Assembly (NCBI RefSeq): GCF_009827455.1 | Contig: NZ_WTYZ01000001.1 | Coordinates: 1,621,001-1,685,000, forward strand | Source: Pontixanthobacter aestiaquae | GTDB lineage: Bacteria > Pseudomonadota > Alphaproteobacteria > Sphingomonadales > Sphingomonadaceae | Reading direction: 5' to 3' | DNA length: 64,000 nucleotides | Part shown: one piece after another, positions 8,460 through 17,087 of the stretch | Position numbering within the stretch: the stretch's first letter is position 1 | How the letters are laid out: every line of letters begins with the position of its first letter | The notes under the pieces: generated by a model | Told to the model about the DNA's origin: nothing | The model's input: the letters and a program-made list of their open reading frames with translations, nothing else | Database searches by the model: none | Program-made: the position numbers and the translations under genes

Positions 8460-9149
8460 TTAGCCTGCGTCATCGCCAGGAACCTGGCCCAGATCCATTG
8501 GCAGATCGTTGCCTTGCCAGCGGGCTTCCCCGGCATCAACCGCGGCTTTACAATCGGTCGCGTCGTTCCCGATATCATCGACCAGATAGATCGTATCGGC
8601 CGCATATGTGCCGGTGAAACGGACGTCATCGCAGTGGCCGTTTTTCGCGAAGGCAGAAGTGTCATTACCGAAATTGATCCCGGTATTGTCCGCCCCAGCA
8701 TTGAAAAGCGGATTCAGCGTTACGCTCTTCTTTGAATAGGCGTCGCGGCAGTCACTGGCATCCTTGCCAACACCATCGATCAGCAGTGCTTCGGCCATCG
8801 CTGGCCCGACAAAGCGAAAGTCGTCGCACTCGCTGTCATTGGCCCACTCGCCGCTATCGTCGCCCCAATTGATCTCTTCGGCTGGCAGGCGGGGTATGCC
8901 GGGCAGAAACGCCAGGTCGCCGCGTTCATAGGCCGCGCGGCAGTCACTCGCATCTGTGGCAACATCCGATTCGAGCAAGACCGTGCTAGTCATTCCCGAT
9001 CCCGAGAACCGGCTATCATCGCATTCGCCATCATTGGCATAGCGGCCGGTGTCATCGCCAAAGTCTATGTCCTGCGCGATCACCGGATGCGGCACTACCA
9101 TTGCAAGAACGGCGGTACACGGCAGGAAAAGGCGGCAATTTGACGGCAT
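8460..9149 (-). CDS. secreted protein with three cysteine-paired acidic repeats, function unknown
   Basis: The 229-residue product has a signal peptide (cleavage near 26, VIAQ-D) and then three copies of a module of about 57-65 residues beginning at 27, 91 and 157. Each copy starts with an I-[ND]-[FW]-G-[DN]-D strand, has an A-[NK]-[DN]-x-x-C-D-D-x-R-F core and ends with D-A-[ST]-D-C-[RK]. The cysteines fall in pairs 43/70, 108/134 and 173/200, so one disulfide per module is likely. Many Asp residues could bind calcium; that is inference. I do not recognise a named family. It is convergent with the complex I subunit gene and about 140 bp before the SRP RNA on the other strand. Confidence 0.8.
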   Translation of the reverse strand: MPSNCRLFLPCTAVLAMVVPHPVIAQDIDFGDDTGRYANDGECDDSRFSGSGMTSTVLLESDVATDASDCRAAYERGDLAFLPGIPRLPAEEINWGDDSGEWANDSECDDFRFVGPAMAEALLIDGVGKDASDCRDAYSKKSVTLNPLFNAGADNTGINFGNDTSAFAKNGHCDDVRFTGTYAADTIYLVDDIGNDATDCKAAVDAGEARWQGNDLPMDLGQVPGDDAG

Positions 9150-9289
9150 CGGGCACTCCAGAAGTGGATATGGCGGGATGCTCTATCAGGTTTTCAGGCG
9201 CGCGCCATAGGCGGTGATTGCAGGGCAAACCTTACAAAGCCTTCCTTTTGCGGCTTGATTCTGGCGGACCTCGACGCCATATGCCCGCT

Positions 9290-9380
9290 CGGGAGTCGGG
9301 TGGACGTTTGCGTTCGCCAACCTGGTCAGGTCCGGAAGGAAGCAGCCACAACGATTTGCGGCGGGTCGCTCGGCTCCTTT
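9290..9380 (+). ncRNA. ffs: signal recognition particle RNA, small (4.5S-type)
   Basis: The invariant SRP apical domain is present at 9324-9347 (GGTCAGGTCC, GGAA tetraloop, GGAAGCAGCC). Flanking segments pair: GGAGTCGGGT at 9292-9301 with GCTCGGCTCC at 9368-9377 (with G-U pairs), which gives approximate ends, and a short T run follows. The RNA binds Ffh and the FtsY receptor (ftsY is at 50526-51449). Location just before dnaX is common in alphaproteobacteria. Exact ends are uncertain by several bases. Confidence 0.9.
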
Positions 9381-9442
9381 TCTATACATATTCCTGCAAA
9401 CAGGCGCATGACAATCGCCTCCGCAGCGCCTACCAATCTGGC

Positions 9443-11254
9443 ATGGGCGATTCACCAGACAATTCCGGCAACCCGCCATGGGAGACCGAGGAGCAAGACG
9501 ATGCTCCGACCGCGGCCGAGCTGGAGGCAGCGGGGCAAGATTCGATGTTTGGCGGCGCTGCGAAGGAAACATCTGCGTCAAAACCTGAACCGGAAACGAT
9601 TCCGGAACCGGCACCGGCTGAAGCCCCGGTCGAGATGAACCAACCCTACCGTGTTCTCGCACGGAAATATCGTCCGCAGACATTCTCCGAACTGATCGGG
9701 CAGGAGCCGATGGTGCGCACGCTGGCAAATGCGATCGAGCGCAACCGGCTGGCACATGCATTCTTGATGACGGGCGTTCGCGGTGTCGGGAAAACCTCGA
9801 CCGCGCGTTTGATCGCCAAGGCACTAAACTGCGTCGGACCCGACGGGCAGGGCGGGCCGACGATCGATCCGTGCGGCCAGTGCGAACCATGCACTGCGAT
9901 TGCGGAAGGGCGCCATATCGATGTGATCGAGATGGATGCAGCATCGCATACCGGCGTTGATGATGTGCGCGAGATCATCGAAGCGGTGCGTTATGCCGCT
10001 GTTTCGGCGCGCTACAAAATCTACATCATCGACGAAGTTCACATGCTGTCGCGCAATGCTTTCAATGCGTTGCTCAAGACACTTGAAGAGCCGCCTGCCC
10101 ATGTGAAGTTTCTGTTCGCGACGACCGAAGTCGACAAGTTGCCGGTGACAGTCTTGAGCCGGACCCAGCGTTTCGATCTGCGGCGGATACCCACCGACCT
10201 TCTCCAATCGCATTTCGGCAAGATATGCGGCCTGGAGAATGTCGAGGCTGAGGATGAAGCGCTCAACATGATCGCGGGCGCTGCCGAGGGATCCGTGCGC
10301 GATGGTCTGTCAATTTTGGACCAGGCGATTGCCCATGCCGATCTCGGCGGAGAAGGGCAGGTGACGGCCGCCCGCGTTCAGGACATGCTCGGTCTGGCCG
10401 ATAAAGGCGCACAGCGCCGGCTTCTCGGATTGCTGTTCGGCGGCGACGCGAAAGGCATGCTGGCCGCAATTGACGAGCAATATTCGCTTGGTGTTGAACC
10501 TCTCGCTCTGATGCGCGGGATCATGGATTTGGTGCACCGCATTACGGTTGCTCAGGTCAGCGGCGGCGAAGCCGATGCGCCTACCAGCGAAGAGCGCGAG
10601 GCTCTGAAAGAGTGGGCCGGGCGCTTGTCCCCCGGCCAGCTCCATCGCTTGTGGCAAATGCTGCTCAAGGGGCATGACGAGGTGCGCCAGGCACCCGATT
10701 CGTTGGTGTCCGCACAAATGGCGTTGCTGCGGGTACTCCACGCTGCCGAGCTGCCCGATCCGGGCAAGCTGGCGAAGAAGCTGGAGCATCTGGCAACCAC
10801 AGGAGTAGCTGCTGCACCGGCAGATGCTGCTGCCGGTGGCTCCGGAGCTTCTGCGCCATCAGCCAATATAAGCTGGTCGCAGCTGGTCGAAAGTGTGCAA
10901 GCCAATGGCAATCACCTTGCGGCCAGCATCATGCAATTGCAGGTGCGCGTGGTGTCGCTTGAAACAGGTGCTTTGCGCTTTTCGCGGCCCAGTCAGTTCA
11001 AGGACGATATCGGCCCGCAATTGCGCGATGCACTGATGGGTGCGACCGGTGAGCGGTGGATTGTTGAAGAATGTTCGGAAGAGGGCGAGCCCTCTCTGGT
11101 CGAGCAGCAGGAGGCTGAGCAGCAGCTCGCCAAAGATGCGCTCTTGAAGCATCCGCTGGTCGAGGCCACATTCGCAGCATTCCCCGATGCCGAAATGGTT
11201 GAAGAAGATACGGCTCACCCTCAGGGTCAACGAAATTGGAGTAAACGCGCATGA
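9443..11254 (+). CDS. dnaX: DNA polymerase III subunit gamma/tau
   Basis: The start at 9443 (MGDSPDNSGNPPWETEEQDD) gives 603 residues; the frame is open for 75 more codons upstream, but that part runs through the SRP RNA and is not protein-like. After a disordered acidic N-terminal extension of about 65 residues come the AAA+ clamp-loader domains: Walker A GVRGVGKTSTARL, four zinc-binding cysteines (CVGPDGQ..CGQCEPC), Walker B with IYIIDEVHML, the sensor-1 region FATTEVDKLP and domain III with a glutamine/alanine-rich tau tail. It loads the sliding clamp at the fork. It overlaps ebfC by four bases (ATGA). Confidence 0.94.
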   Translation: MGDSPDNSGNPPWETEEQDDAPTAAELEAAGQDSMFGGAAKETSASKPEPETIPEPAPAEAPVEMNQPYRVLARKYRPQTFSELIGQEPMVRTLANAIERNRLAHAFLMTGVRGVGKTSTARLIAKALNCVGPDGQGGPTIDPCGQCEPCTAIAEGRHIDVIEMDAASHTGVDDVREIIEAVRYAAVSARYKIYIIDEVHMLSRNAFNALLKTLEEPPAHVKFLFATTEVDKLPVTVLSRTQRFDLRRIPTDLLQSHFGKICGLENVEAEDEALNMIAGAAEGSVRDGLSILDQAIAHADLGGEGQVTAARVQDMLGLADKGAQRRLLGLLFGGDAKGMLAAIDEQYSLGVEPLALMRGIMDLVHRITVAQVSGGEADAPTSEEREALKEWAGRLSPGQLHRLWQMLLKGHDEVRQAPDSLVSAQMALLRVLHAAELPDPGKLAKKLEHLATTGVAAAPADAAAGGSGASAPSANISWSQLVESVQANGNHLAASIMQLQVRVVSLETGALRFSRPSQFKDDIGPQLRDALMGATGERWIVEECSEEGEPSLVEQQEAEQQLAKDALLKHPLVEATFAAFPDAEMVEEDTAHPQGQRNWSKRA

Positions 11255-11592
11255 AATCGATGGAAGAAATGATCCAGGCTGCCCAGAAAGCCGCCGAAAC
11301 CATCCAGACGCAGATGAACGATGTTCAGGCCAAACTCGACGCCATCGAAGTTGAAGGCGTTGCGGGCGGCGGTCTCGTCAAAGTGAAATGTTCGGCGAAG
11401 GGGCGCATTCTGGGCGTCGACATCGACGAAAGCCTGATGAAGCCCGAAGAAAAGCAGATGGTCGAGGATCTTGTGACCGCTGCATTCAACGATGCACGGG
11501 CCAAGGCTGATCGCGTTTCCGAACAGGAAATGAAGAACATCCAAGGCGGCATGGGTCTGCCACCGGGCTTTGAACTTCCCGGCATGGGGTGA
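11251..11592 (+). CDS. YbaB/EbfC nucleoid-associated protein
   Basis: The 113-residue protein is a complete YbaB/EbfC family member: an N-terminal helix (MEEMIQAAQKAAETIQTQMN), the GVAGGGLVKVKCSAKGRI strand hairpin, and a C-terminal helix rich in Met, Gly and Pro. The family forms dimers that bind DNA without strong sequence preference. Coupling to dnaX through an ATGA overlap is conserved in many bacteria; recR, often next, is absent here. Confidence 0.92.
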   Translation: MKSMEEMIQAAQKAAETIQTQMNDVQAKLDAIEVEGVAGGGLVKVKCSAKGRILGVDIDESLMKPEEKQMVEDLVTAAFNDARAKADRVSEQEMKNIQGGMGLPPGFELPGMG

Positions 11593-11618
11593 ATGTTTCG
11601 ACTGACCGTCGGAGTGCG

Positions 11619-11646
11619 TTGTGTCCTAAATCTGTCCGGTTAGAAT
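11619..11646 (+). promoter_or_regulatory. possible sigma-70-type promoter for the first SCPU gene
   Basis: TTGTGT at 11619-11624 and TAGAAT at 11641-11646 are separated by 16 bp, a fair match to housekeeping promoter boxes. It lies about 130 bp before the SCPU start, so a long leader would result. No other evidence. Confidence 0.3.
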
Positions 11647-11688
11647 TTTTTTCACACTGATGTTGGCAGCGGTACTATCCGGTTCGCC

Positions 11689-11720
11689 ATGAAAAACTCC
11701 GTTGTTAACAAATTTTTCAT
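11689..11720. repeat. inverted repeat in the leader of the first SCPU gene
   Basis: ATGAAAAA (11689-11696) and TTTTTCAT (11713-11720) are perfect 8-bp arms around a 16-bp centre that includes GTTGTTAACAA. It could be an operator or an mRNA hairpin 55 bp before the gene start. Confidence 0.5.
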
Positions 11721-11775
11721 AAGAAGCGGCCATATCGGTCGGTGGCTAGGAGGCCATTTACCAAAAGGACGCTAC

Positions 11776-12261
11776 ATGCGCCTGTCCTCCTTAATGCTTG
11801 CCGTTATCATTGCCTTTGTGATTTCTGCTCCGGCTTTTGCCAAGAGCAACTCATCGACAATGAGCGTGTCGGCTGTGATTGAAAATAATTGTAATATCTT
11901 GGCCTCGCCCATGGTATTCAGCCAGACCAATGTCACCGGACGCAGCAGCGTCGACGGCTCCGCCCGCATCAATATCGACTGTACATCGCCAACAGCTTTC
12001 ACAGTCGATATGGATCGTGGTACCAATTCAGCGGGTGAACAACGCCGGATGGTAAGTGAAGACGGCCGCTACCTGAACTACCAGATTTTTGCTGATGCTT
12101 CGCGATCGACGGAATGGGGTAGCAGTGGCGACGGCGTATCAGGCTCCGTCGAAGGTGCAACTGGCAAGAGCATCATGGCGTATGGCAGGATCAGCACGGT
12201 TGATATGGAAACGCCATCCGGGGTCTATCAAGACACCATCACTGTCACACTGAATTTCTGA
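11776..12261 (+). CDS. secreted spore coat U (SCPU) domain protein
   Basis: The start at 11776 (MRLSSLMLAV) has an AAAAGGA ribosome-binding site at 11763-11769 and gives 161 residues with a signal peptide cleaved near residue 23 (AFA-K). The mature part is an SCPU domain: a first strand with SAVIENNCNI and Cys, a DGSARINIDC strand with the partner Cys, DRGTNSAGEQRRM, LNYQIFADASRSTEWG, and the terminal GVYQDTITVTLNF donor-like strand. SCPU proteins are usually subunits of Csu-type chaperone-usher pili; no chaperone or usher gene is near, so this is an orphan. A paralogue follows at 12426. Confidence 0.85.
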   Translation: MRLSSLMLAVIIAFVISAPAFAKSNSSTMSVSAVIENNCNILASPMVFSQTNVTGRSSVDGSARINIDCTSPTAFTVDMDRGTNSAGEQRRMVSEDGRYLNYQIFADASRSTEWGSSGDGVSGSVEGATGKSIMAYGRISTVDMETPSGVYQDTITVTLNF

Positions 12262-12272
12262 GCGCGGCCACC

Positions 12273-12317
12273 AAGGATAATTATCGCGATAATGTTGTGC
12301 TGACAGCGAATTTTTGA
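12273..12317 (+). pseudogene. degenerate C-terminal fragment of a third SCPU domain gene
   Basis: Read in the frame ending with TGA at 12315-12317, the gap between the two SCPU genes encodes KDNYRDNVVLTANF. This resembles the last strand of the flanking proteins (GVYQDTITVTLNF and GVYRDTLTVTVEL): Tyr, Asp, the alternating hydrophobics and the final aromatic align. The frame differs from that of the upstream gene, so it is not read-through. It may be a relic of a third tandem copy; chance similarity over so few residues is possible. Confidence 0.35.
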
Positions 12318-12425
12318 TCTGTCTGGTTTTTGCATAACGCTTGGTGCTGTTCGCGCTCTGGCGTTAACCTAATTTAAGCCGTAATTGGCTATTTGATCCT
12401 GGTTGAGAATATCGGGATCGCAAAA

Positions 12426-12920
12426 TTGATTTTTCGCAGAACTATTGGCGCACTCGGCCTTGCGGCAGCAGCCTTGATATCCGGACCGGCCTTGGCGCAG
12501 GCATCCGATAGCGCAGCCATGCCCGTGTCCGGCGAGGTTCGGGCGCGCTGTGATGTGCAGGCGACGCCGATGCGATTTCAGATCGCCAATGTCGGAACAA
12601 GCGGCGATTCCGAAGCAGCGGGGACAGTACATTTGCGCTGCACCCGTTTCACCGTGTTCAATGTCACCATCGATTATGGCCAGAACCCGAGCGGCAGGCA
12701 GCGTCGCATGATCAACGAGAATGGTGATTTCCTTGCCTATAATGTCTATCTCAATGCATCCCGCACACGGCCATGGGGCCTCGGCAGGCAAGGTGTGCGC
12801 TTCCGCGCTAGCGGACCCGCAGAGGGCACATTCAACGTCTATGGGCACATCCCGAATGTCAGCACATTCAACCCCGCAGGCGTCTACCGCGATACATTGA
12901 CTGTCACTGTCGAATTGTAA
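12426..12920 (+). CDS. second secreted spore coat U (SCPU) domain protein
   Basis: A paralogue of the preceding SCPU gene. There is no ATG in a suitable place; a TTG at 12426 with GGGA eight bases upstream gives MIFRRTIGALGLAAAALISG, a good signal peptide ending in ALAQ, and a 164-residue product. A TTG at 12393 would add eleven residues before it. The mature domain has the paired Cys (EVRARCDVQ and VHLRCTRF), GQNPSGRQRRMINENGDF, LAYNVYLNASRTRPWG and the terminal GVYRDTLTVTVEL strand. It is probably exported and either self-assembling or assembled by a chaperone encoded elsewhere. Start uncertain; domain call firm. Confidence 0.8.
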   Translation: MIFRRTIGALGLAAAALISGPALAQASDSAAMPVSGEVRARCDVQATPMRFQIANVGTSGDSEAAGTVHLRCTRFTVFNVTIDYGQNPSGRQRRMINENGDFLAYNVYLNASRTRPWGLGRQGVRFRASGPAEGTFNVYGHIPNVSTFNPAGVYRDTLTVTVEL

Positions 12921-13054
12921 GCGGGCGGAGTGCTGGAGCTCCGGTCCACAGCTTCTTCCAGATCGAGCATTGCAGGGCGGCGTATCGCTTCCCATATCTC
13001 TGTCATACAGGCTGCGCCGATTTCTAATGCGCACCGGATATTACGGACATTATT

Positions 13055-15445
13055 ATGAGCAATTACCCCCTTCTGCCTCTTCGCGACATCGTGGTCTTTC
13101 CCGGCATGGTCGTCCCGCTATTTGTCGGGCGCGACAAGTCGGTGGCTGCATTGGAAGTGGCCATGGAAGGCAGTAAAGACATCTTCCTGCTCGCCCAATT
13201 GGATCCAAGCTGTGACGATCCGCAGCCGGAAGATCTCTACGACGTTGGCGTCGTCGCGCAGGTTTTACAACTGCTGAAACTGCCTGACGGCACAGTGCGC
13301 GTCTTGGTCGAAGGCACGTCGCGCGCGAAGCTGAACGAGCTGCGCGCTCAAGGCGAACATGTGATTGCCGATGTTGAGGTACTGGAAGCCGTTACGGCAT
13401 CAGGCAGCGAAGTTACCGCGATGATGCGTTCCGTCACCGAGCAGTTTGGCGAATACGCCAAGCTCAACAAAAAGCTCGGCGAAGATGCCAGCGATGACAT
13501 CGGCGAAATCGACGATGCAGGCGCGTTGTCTGACGCGATTGCCGCCTCGATCAACACCAAGGTTTCCGACAAGCAAACTCTGCTGACAGAGAACGATCCT
13601 CTGCGCCGCTTGGAAATGGTCATGTCCTTCATGGAAGGCGAACTGTCGGTACTCCAGGTCGAACGGAAAATCCGTGGCCGCGTGAAGCGCCAGATGGAAA
13701 AGACCCAGCGCGAATATTATCTCAACGAGCAGATGAAAGCGATCCAGAGCGAACTTGGCGGCGAAGCCGAGGAAGCCAATGAGCTGGCCGAACTTGCCGA
13801 GAAAATCGAAAAGCTGAAGCTATCCAAAGAAGCGAAAACCAAAGCGGATAGCGAGCTTAAAAAGCTTAAAGGCATGCAGCCGATGAGCGCCGAGGCGACA
13901 GTTGTTCGCAACTACCTAGATGTCCTGCTCGGCCTGCCATGGGGCAAGAAAAGCAAGCTCAAAAAGGATTTGGGCAAGGCGCAGGAAATTCTCGATGCGG
14001 ATCATTACGCGCTGGAGAAGGTCAAAGACCGGATTATCGAATATCTTGCGGTGCAGGCGCGGACCAACAAGCTGAAAGGTCCAATTCTGTGCCTCGTTGG
14101 TCCTCCCGGTGTGGGTAAGACCAGCCTTGGTAAATCCATCGCCCGTGCCACCGGACGCGAATTTGTACGCCAATCGCTTGGCGGCGTGCGCGATGAATCC
14201 GAAATTCGCGGGCACCGTCGGACCTATATCGGCTCGCTGCCGGGTAAGATCGTAACCAACCTCAAGAAAGCCGGGACCAGCAATCCGCTGTTCCTGCTCG
14301 ACGAGATTGACAAGATTGGTCAGGACTTCCGCGGCGATCCGGCATCGGCGCTGCTTGAAGTGCTCGATCCGGAACAGAACTCGAAATTCCAGGATCACTA
14401 TCTCGAGCTCGATCTGGACCTGTCGGACATTATGTTTGTCACGACCGCGAACAGTCTGAACCTGCCGCAGCCTTTGCTAGACCGGATGGAGATCATCCGG
14501 CTGGAAGGCTATACCGAGGATGAGAAGGTCGAGATCGCGCAGCGGCATTTGCTGGCGAAGCAGGTGGATGCGCATGGCCTGAAACAAGGCGAGTTCGAAC
14601 TCACCGAAGAGGCCCTGCGCGACCTCATTCGCTACTACACCCGTGAAGCGGGTGTGCGGACATTGGAACGCGAAATCGCCCGTTTGGCCCGTAAGAGCCT
14701 GCGCAAGATCCTTGAAGGTGAAGTGACCAGTGTGACTGTCACGCCGGATAATCTTGGTGATTTCGCCGGAGTGCGCAAATTCAAGCATGGCGTATCCGAC
14801 GAGGAAGCGCAGGTGGGCGCAGTAACTGGTCTTGCATGGACAGAAGTGGGCGGTGAACTGCTGACCATCGAAAGCGTCACCACACCGGGCAAAGGCGAAG
14901 TGAAGACGACCGGCAAGCTTGGCGAAGTGATGACCGAGTCTATCGCGGCGGCTTTCAGCTTCGTGAAGGCGAGGGCACCGGCCTACGGGATCAAACCGTC
15001 GATTTTCCAGCGCAAGAATATCCACATCCACTTGCCCGAAGGTGCAGTGCCAAAGGATGGTCCGAGCGCCGGTATCGGGATGGTTACCTCGATCATTTCG
15101 ACGCTTTCGGGTATCGCGGTGAGTCCCGATGTGGCGATGACGGGCGAAGTGACCTTGCGTGGTCGGGTGCTGCCGATCGGCGGTCTTAAGGAGAAGCTGC
15201 TCGCGGCGCTTCGGGGCGGGATCAAAACCGTTCTGATCCCGGAAGAAAACGTCAAGGATCTGGCCGAGATTCCCGCAAATGTGAAAGACAGCCTGGAAAT
15301 CATTCCGGTCGCGCATGTCGATCAGGTGCTCGAAACGGCGCTGACTTCGGCGCCTGAGGCTATTGAATGGACAGAGGCTGATGATCTGGCCAGCCAACCC
15401 GGCGCTGCCGCCGCGAGCGATGTGATTCCGCGCACAGCGCATTGA
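13055..15445 (+). CDS. lon: ATP-dependent protease La (Lon)
   Basis: The 796-residue protein has the N-terminal LON substrate-binding domain ([16 protein letters not shown]), a coiled-coil region, the AAA+ module with Walker [10 protein letters not shown] (K355) and Walker [10 protein letters not shown], and the C-terminal serine-lysine protease domain with S671 in PKDGPSAG and K714 in [10 protein letters not shown]. All catalytic residues are present. Lon degrades misfolded and regulatory proteins in the cytoplasm. The HU gene follows after about 230 bp, the classical proteobacterial order lon-hupB. Confidence 0.97.
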   Translation: MSNYPLLPLRDIVVFPGMVVPLFVGRDKSVAALEVAMEGSKDIFLLAQLDPSCDDPQPEDLYDVGVVAQVLQLLKLPDGTVRVLVEGTSRAKLNELRAQGEHVIADVEVLEAVTASGSEVTAMMRSVTEQFGEYAKLNKKLGEDASDDIGEIDDAGALSDAIAASINTKVSDKQTLLTENDPLRRLEMVMSFMEGELSVLQVERKIRGRVKRQMEKTQREYYLNEQMKAIQSELGGEAEEANELAELAEKIEKLKLSKEAKTKADSELKKLKGMQPMSAEATVVRNYLDVLLGLPWGKKSKLKKDLGKAQEILDADHYALEKVKDRIIEYLAVQARTNKLKGPILCLVGPPGVGKTSLGKSIARATGREFVRQSLGGVRDESEIRGHRRTYIGSLPGKIVTNLKKAGTSNPLFLLDEIDKIGQDFRGDPASALLEVLDPEQNSKFQDHYLELDLDLSDIMFVTTANSLNLPQPLLDRMEIIRLEGYTEDEKVEIAQRHLLAKQVDAHGLKQGEFELTEEALRDLIRYYTREAGVRTLEREIARLARKSLRKILEGEVTSVTVTPDNLGDFAGVRKFKHGVSDEEAQVGAVTGLAWTEVGGELLTIESVTTPGKGEVKTTGKLGEVMTESIAAAFSFVKARAPAYGIKPSIFQRKNIHIHLPEGAVPKDGPSAGIGMVTSIISTLSGIAVSPDVAMTGEVTLRGRVLPIGGLKEKLLAALRGGIKTVLIPEENVKDLAEIPANVKDSLEIIPVAHVDQVLETALTSAPEAIEWTEADDLASQPGAAAASDVIPRTAH

Positions 15446-15451
15446 TTGCTG

Positions 15452-15485
15452 CAGCGCAGCGACTCGGGAGAAAGTCGCTGCGCTG
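15452..15485 (+). terminator. strong hairpin after lon
   Basis: CAGCGCAGCGACT (15452-15464) and AGTCGCTGCGCTG (15473-15485) form a perfect 13-bp stem with an 8-base loop, seven bases after the lon stop codon. No T run follows, so it may be an mRNA 3-prime stabiliser or attenuating hairpin rather than a classical terminator. Confidence 0.55.
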
Positions 15486-15678
15486 TATCATGCGCGACAA
15501 GAGCCTTTATTTGCTGTGGCGTCAGCGATTCATCGCGATTTGGCGCATTTCGTCCCAATTCTAGCGGCTCAGGCGAGAATTGCCTTTGACAGAAGCCGCA
15601 AAAATCCCTTCTATCCAGCATCTTCGCTCAGGCGCCTTCTGCGCCTCGAGGCAAAAAATATTATTGGGGGTTCACAGA

Positions 15679-15951
15679 ATGAACAAAAACGATCTGATCA
15701 GTGCAGTTGCGGATGCAAGCGGCCTGTCGAAGAGCGATGCTGCAAGCGCGGTTGAGGGTGTTTTCGATTCCATCGTCAAGGCTCTGTCGAATGGCGATGA
15801 AGTGCGCATGGTCGGCTTCGGCACATTTTCAGTCGCGAAGCGCAAGGCATCGACCGGACGTAACCCGCGCACTGGTGAACCGATGACGATCAAAGCATCG
15901 AACCAGCCGAAATTCAAAGCCGGCAAAGGCCTGAAAGACGCGGTCAACTGA
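15679..15951 (+). CDS. HU family DNA-binding protein
   Basis: The 90-residue product starts at 15679 (MNKNDLISAVADASGLSKSD); an in-frame ATG further upstream is not supported by the family. Helix-turn-helix dimer core, the GFGTFSVAKRKAS strand, the DNA-contacting arm with ARTGRNPRTGEP-like sequence (here STGRNPRTGEPMTIKAS) and the terminal KPKFKAGKGLKDAVN are all typical of HU beta. It compacts and bends DNA. A 15-bp bidirectional terminator follows. Confidence 0.95.
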   Translation: MNKNDLISAVADASGLSKSDAASAVEGVFDSIVKALSNGDEVRMVGFGTFSVAKRKASTGRNPRTGEPMTIKASNQPKFKAGKGLKDAVN

Positions 15952-15988
15952 TCTCTTGCTGATACCGGGCCGGACTGGGCCCGAAAGA

Positions 15989-16030
15989 AAAGGCCCCGTT
16001 TGCAGTTCAAGCAAACGGGGCCTTTCTTTT
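15989..16030. terminator. bidirectional rho-independent terminator
   Basis: Arms at 15989-16003 (AAAGGCCCCGTTTGC) and 16011-16025 (GCAAACGGGGCCTTT) pair perfectly over 15 bp with a 7-base loop, followed by TCTTTT. The leading A run gives a T run on the other strand, so it ends both the HU transcript and the convergent lipoprotein transcript. Confidence 0.92.
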
Positions 16031-16052
16031 GTCCGGACCTGTCCGGAAGCGA

Positions 16053-17066
16053 TTATTGCGCGAGTTTGACCAGCGCCATGGGCGCTGCGGAATCCATGCT
16101 GTCGCTGCTGATCTTCCAGACCAGCGTTCTGCCAGCGGCGGTATCGCTATATCCCGCGTCAGTATTGTTCGCCAGGATTTCTCCATCGGTGGTGATGGTG
16201 AATGTGCCATTGGTATTCTTGAGCAATTCCGAAAGATCAGGATCGCCTGAACGGCTTCCGCGCTCCATACCAGCAAGCATCAGCCAGTTCATCGATCCGC
16301 CACCCAGCGCGCCGCTGCTGCCCCCTCTTGTGAAGCCAGGAGCCTCAATCCGCACGGTATCACCGTCACGGCGGAAGGCGTAGAGGAACGGCTGGCCTGC
16401 GCTCATCCCTTCCATTGTCGGGAAAGTGAAATCATGATCGATCCGGCTGGTGATCGAGAAATCGACTTTGAACAGGCCTTCGCCGAGATATTCGACGCTA
16501 TTCCAGCCCCGCTGGCGTTCCAGACGTTCGGAAATCTGCTTGCCAGCGCTTGGATCGCTTGGATCAATGCCGCCGAAGACAGCTTGCATTTGCTTGGCTT
16601 CGCGTTCTTGGCGTTCGCGCGACCGCTCTTGTCGCTCGTCAAATTCCTTGCGCCGCTCGGCCAACTCTTCTTCTGTGCATTCGCGGTCATCGTAAGAATC
16701 TTCAATGGTCACAGGGACAATTGTTCCCTCTGCAGCTGCTTCAGCCACATCTGCTTCTTCGGCTACAGCCTCCACCGCTGCTGTCTCGATCTCGGCATCG
16801 GTAGCTTCGGTTGACACTGTGCCCCAGCATGTTTGCGAGCCCGGGTCCCATTCACTGACCTCGTTCCGCCCTCGCGACCTTTGCGCCAGTTCGCTCATAC
16901 CAAGGAAACGTATCTCGCCATTGTAGGAATAGGTGAATGTTCCATCTGATCTAAGATCAAGTTTGGCATCGAAATTCCCCGGTATCATAAAGCAGCCTGT
17001 GAGCATGGCCGCGCTGAATGCCGCTAGCAAGGTGGCCGAAATACGGCGGATAGGTGGGAATTTCAT
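16053..17066 (-). CDS. putative lipoprotein with acidic low-complexity and coiled-coil segments
   Basis: The 337-residue product begins with a lipoprotein signal (lipobox MLTGC, Cys at residue 25). The next stretch (DAKLDLRSDGTFTYSYNGEI) looks like a beta-strand region; residues about 90-115 are an Ala/Glu-rich acidic run, 125-165 a highly charged Glu/Arg coiled coil (ERRKEFDERQERSRERQERE), and the C-terminal 150 residues form a predicted beta domain ending in VWKISSDSMDSAAPMALVKL. No catalytic motif is visible and I do not recognise a named family. It lies 21 bp downstream of rlmB on the same strand and may share its transcript. Confidence 0.75.
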   Translation of the reverse strand: MKFPPIRRISATLLAAFSAAMLTGCFMIPGNFDAKLDLRSDGTFTYSYNGEIRFLGMSELAQRSRGRNEVSEWDPGSQTCWGTVSTEATDAEIETAAVEAVAEEADVAEAAAEGTIVPVTIEDSYDDRECTEEELAERRKEFDERQERSRERQEREAKQMQAVFGGIDPSDPSAGKQISERLERQRGWNSVEYLGEGLFKVDFSITSRIDHDFTFPTMEGMSAGQPFLYAFRRDGDTVRIEAPGFTRGGSSGALGGGSMNWLMLAGMERGSRSGDPDLSELLKNTNGTFTITTDGEILANNTDAGYSDTAAGRTLVWKISSDSMDSAAPMALVKLAQ

Positions 17067-17087
17067 AGGAGCTCCTTGTATGGTCGT

